Shown here piece by piece: positions 62,401 through 64,000 of a DNA stretch of 64,000 bases. The stretch is from Pseudomonadota bacterium (GTDB taxonomy: Bacteria > Pseudomonadota > Gammaproteobacteria > Enterobacterales > Enterobacteriaceae). A program made the translations under genes and the position numbers. A model generated the notes under the pieces. It was not told the DNA's origin. It was given only the letters and a program-made list of their open reading frames with translations, and ran no database searches. Location of the stretch: the NCBI GenBank assembly GCA_018261615.1, contig JAGTSE010000026.1:1-64000 (forward strand), given 5' to 3'. Every line of letters starts with the position of its first letter. Within the stretch, counting starts at the first letter, position 1.

Positions 62401-64000
62401 CTCCATTGCTGGTAACGTCAGTTCGCGTCTGGCTATTGATAAATTTCTGCTCTGCCGAATTGGCATACATCGAGTAGTAAAACTGATTCCAGTGGATATA
62501 GTTACAGGCTCCATGACCGTTACACGCCCCAACCTGTCTTTCTGCCACCCGACTGGTCATGCCGTAAGTACCGTCAGCAAGCTGACTGATATCGACGTTA
62601 ATCGTCGCATCACCCATGCCCGGAAGACTTTGTGCACCATCGATCTGAGTTGTTTTCGTCTTCAACCCATCCCGCGTATTCAGCAAATGCCCGGTCTTAA
62701 TGGTGATATCGCCGTTAGTCGTTTCGATATTCCCGGAGGTATTGATCACCCCGGCATTCGCCGCGCCCGACGCATCTTTCTGCATCACCAGGTTATTGCC
62801 CGCCAGCATATCGCCGAAGCGATTCTCAATACGGTCAGCAAACAGCGAGAGGTTGTTGCCCGCATAGAGCAGGGCGGTGTTGATGATTGAGCCTGTTGCA
62901 CTCAGCAGCAGGCTGCCTGCGGTACCGGTGAACCCGTCAAGAGTGATATTGCCCTGGCTGGTCAGGCTGACGTCCCCGCCTGCCTGCAGACTGCCGCTGG
63001 CATTCATTGCAATCTGGCTGCCGCTGAGCGCCGTGGCGCCGCTGCCTGCGGTCAGTTGGCCGTCGTTGGTCAGCTTGCCCGCAGCGTTCAGCGTGATGCA
63101 GTTGCCCTGCAATGTGGCTCCGTTGGTGATATCGCCCTGGCTGCTCACAGAGAGCTGTTTGTTCGCGGCGATAACGCTCTGCGAGGTAAAGCTGTTGGTG
63201 AGCTTCAGTGTCAGGTTGCCGAGCGCCACCATCTGGCCCGCGCCGCTGAGCGATATCATTTCGGCAAGCATATCTCCGCCGCTGAACACCTTCCCGCCCG
63301 CGTTGTTGAGGCTGTTCCCTTTGAGCGTCAGGCCCTGATTGCCCAGCAGCGTGCCACTGTTGCTCACACTCTGCGTGTTCACATTCAGCTGTGCGGCCTG
63401 GAAGGTGCCGCCGTTGGTCAAACTGTTACCTGTGAGCGTCGCCAGGTTCGCCGCCATCACGGTGCCGTTGCTGGCAAGCTTCGCCACGTTCAGCACCAGG
63501 TTAGTGGCCTGTAGCCAGCCGCTGCCGCTGTAGTCAGGCGTGGTGAAGGTCAGATCGCCGCCGGAGAGAATTTTGCCGCCGTTGCGGGCCTGCGTTGCCG
63601 CGCTGAGCATGGTCTTGCCGTTGCCCTGAATGGTGCCGTCGTTGGTCAGCACGGGCGTGGTGAGGCCTAATGCATTCTGGCTGAGAAGCACACCGCTGGC
63701 CTGGTTGGTCAGGGCATTCAGCAGAGTGAGCGTCAGACCGCTGTCGCCCTGCACGCGTCCGCTGTTGGTGAGCGAACTGGCGCTGAATTGGGTATTCGCC
63801 CCCTGAAGTTGCCCGCTGTTGCTGATATCTTTAGCGTTGACGTTCAGCGCACCGCCGGTCATTACTTTGCCCTGCTGTTGCAGGTTACCGCTGAGCGCGA
63901 CGTTCAGACCGTTAACGCCGCTGATTTCACCGCCGTTACTGAGCGAATCGCCTTTCACCTCCAGTGTTCTGGCGCTCACCAGCCCCTGGTTGCTCAGCGC
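59421..64000 (-). pseudogene. cdiA: CdiA filamentous haemagglutinin-type adhesin, middle part (5' end outside window)
   Basis: Long minus-strand frame, open to the right edge, of about 1,520 residues of FHA repeats: beta-helix units with asparagine and glycine, for example SAGGSLALGAGNNINIAA and VSAGDNVTLVAGRDV. A non-repetitive stretch around 61200-62300 (TDWFVYQYDSRRYGY, SSYMLDRLSLNPDKDYRFLG, DLDQMRYLMDSAANAQSS) corresponds to the receptor-binding/YP region between FHA-1 and FHA-2. The frame ends in nonsense after [10 protein letters not shown], where the other frame takes over. The TPS signal and cdiB transporter gene must lie beyond 64000. CdiA delivers its C-terminal toxin on contact. 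Confidence 0.88.

Overview
The window is a chromosomal segment of an enterobacterium. The coding genes look roughly 55-58% GC by eye, and many products (CrcB, MntP, ZinT, CynT-like carbonic anhydrase, AccB/AccC, CdiA, YhcN/BhsA-type proteins) resemble the enterobacterial forms. The gene content (Eat-EutBC without a microcompartment, DgcN/DgcA, Anbu proteasome cluster, Hmu haem uptake, PxpABC) fits the Kosakonia/Enterobacter/Klebsiella group. The genus is inference only.

Region 1 (1-13,100) is nitrogen scavenging. A consensus sigma-54 promoter precedes an ethanolamine permease and ethanolamine ammonia-lyase operon (eat-eutB-eutC), followed by a 2-hydroxyacid dehydrogenase. A divergent pair of operons follows: dgcN-dgcA-D-amino-acid transaminase leftward and a five-gene branched-chain-type ABC importer rightward. 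Region 2 (13,300-16,711) is an AT-rich defence island, a type I-A retron of the Ec78/Eco7 kind: msr-msd RNA, reverse transcriptase, PtuA-type ATPase and PtuB-type HNH protein. Region 3 (16,866-22,894) holds a LysR regulator and a divergent DMT exporter, then a coupled four-gene operon ending in the proteasome-like peptidase Anbu.

Region 4 (22,917-39,000) is metal and ion homeostasis plus small regulators: haem uptake hmuRSTUV with a Fur box, a SelT/W/H-type protein, fluoride channel crcB with its fluoride riboswitch, an internally deleted mntP, Zur-controlled zinT, an NmrA/LysR pair, TetR, two YhcN-type periplasmic proteins, carbonic anhydrase, a DUF523-DUF1722 protein and a MerR regulator. 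A scar with IS3 and IS30 transposase fragments (39,100-40,120) ends it.

Region 5 (40,121-52,404) looks like a 5-oxoproline/glutamate catabolic island: polar amino acid ABC importer, SDR, a biotin-carrier-like protein lacking the biotinylated lysine, LysR, aminotransferase, pxpA-pxpC-pxpB, binding protein, exporter and glutamate dehydrogenase. Beside it lies a second accB-accC copy broken by a deletion across the gene junction.

Region 6 (54,519-64,000) is the 3' part of a contact-dependent inhibition locus on the minus strand. cdiA runs off the window and is frameshifted twice. Behind it lie four tandem CdiA-CT toxin/immunity modules of one toxin family in which two toxin C-terminal types alternate with two matching immunity types (A-B-A-B). 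Two modules start at the same base position, and the third immunity gene is fused out of frame into the fourth toxin. This array, the retron, and the broken accBC and mntP genes are the most notable features.
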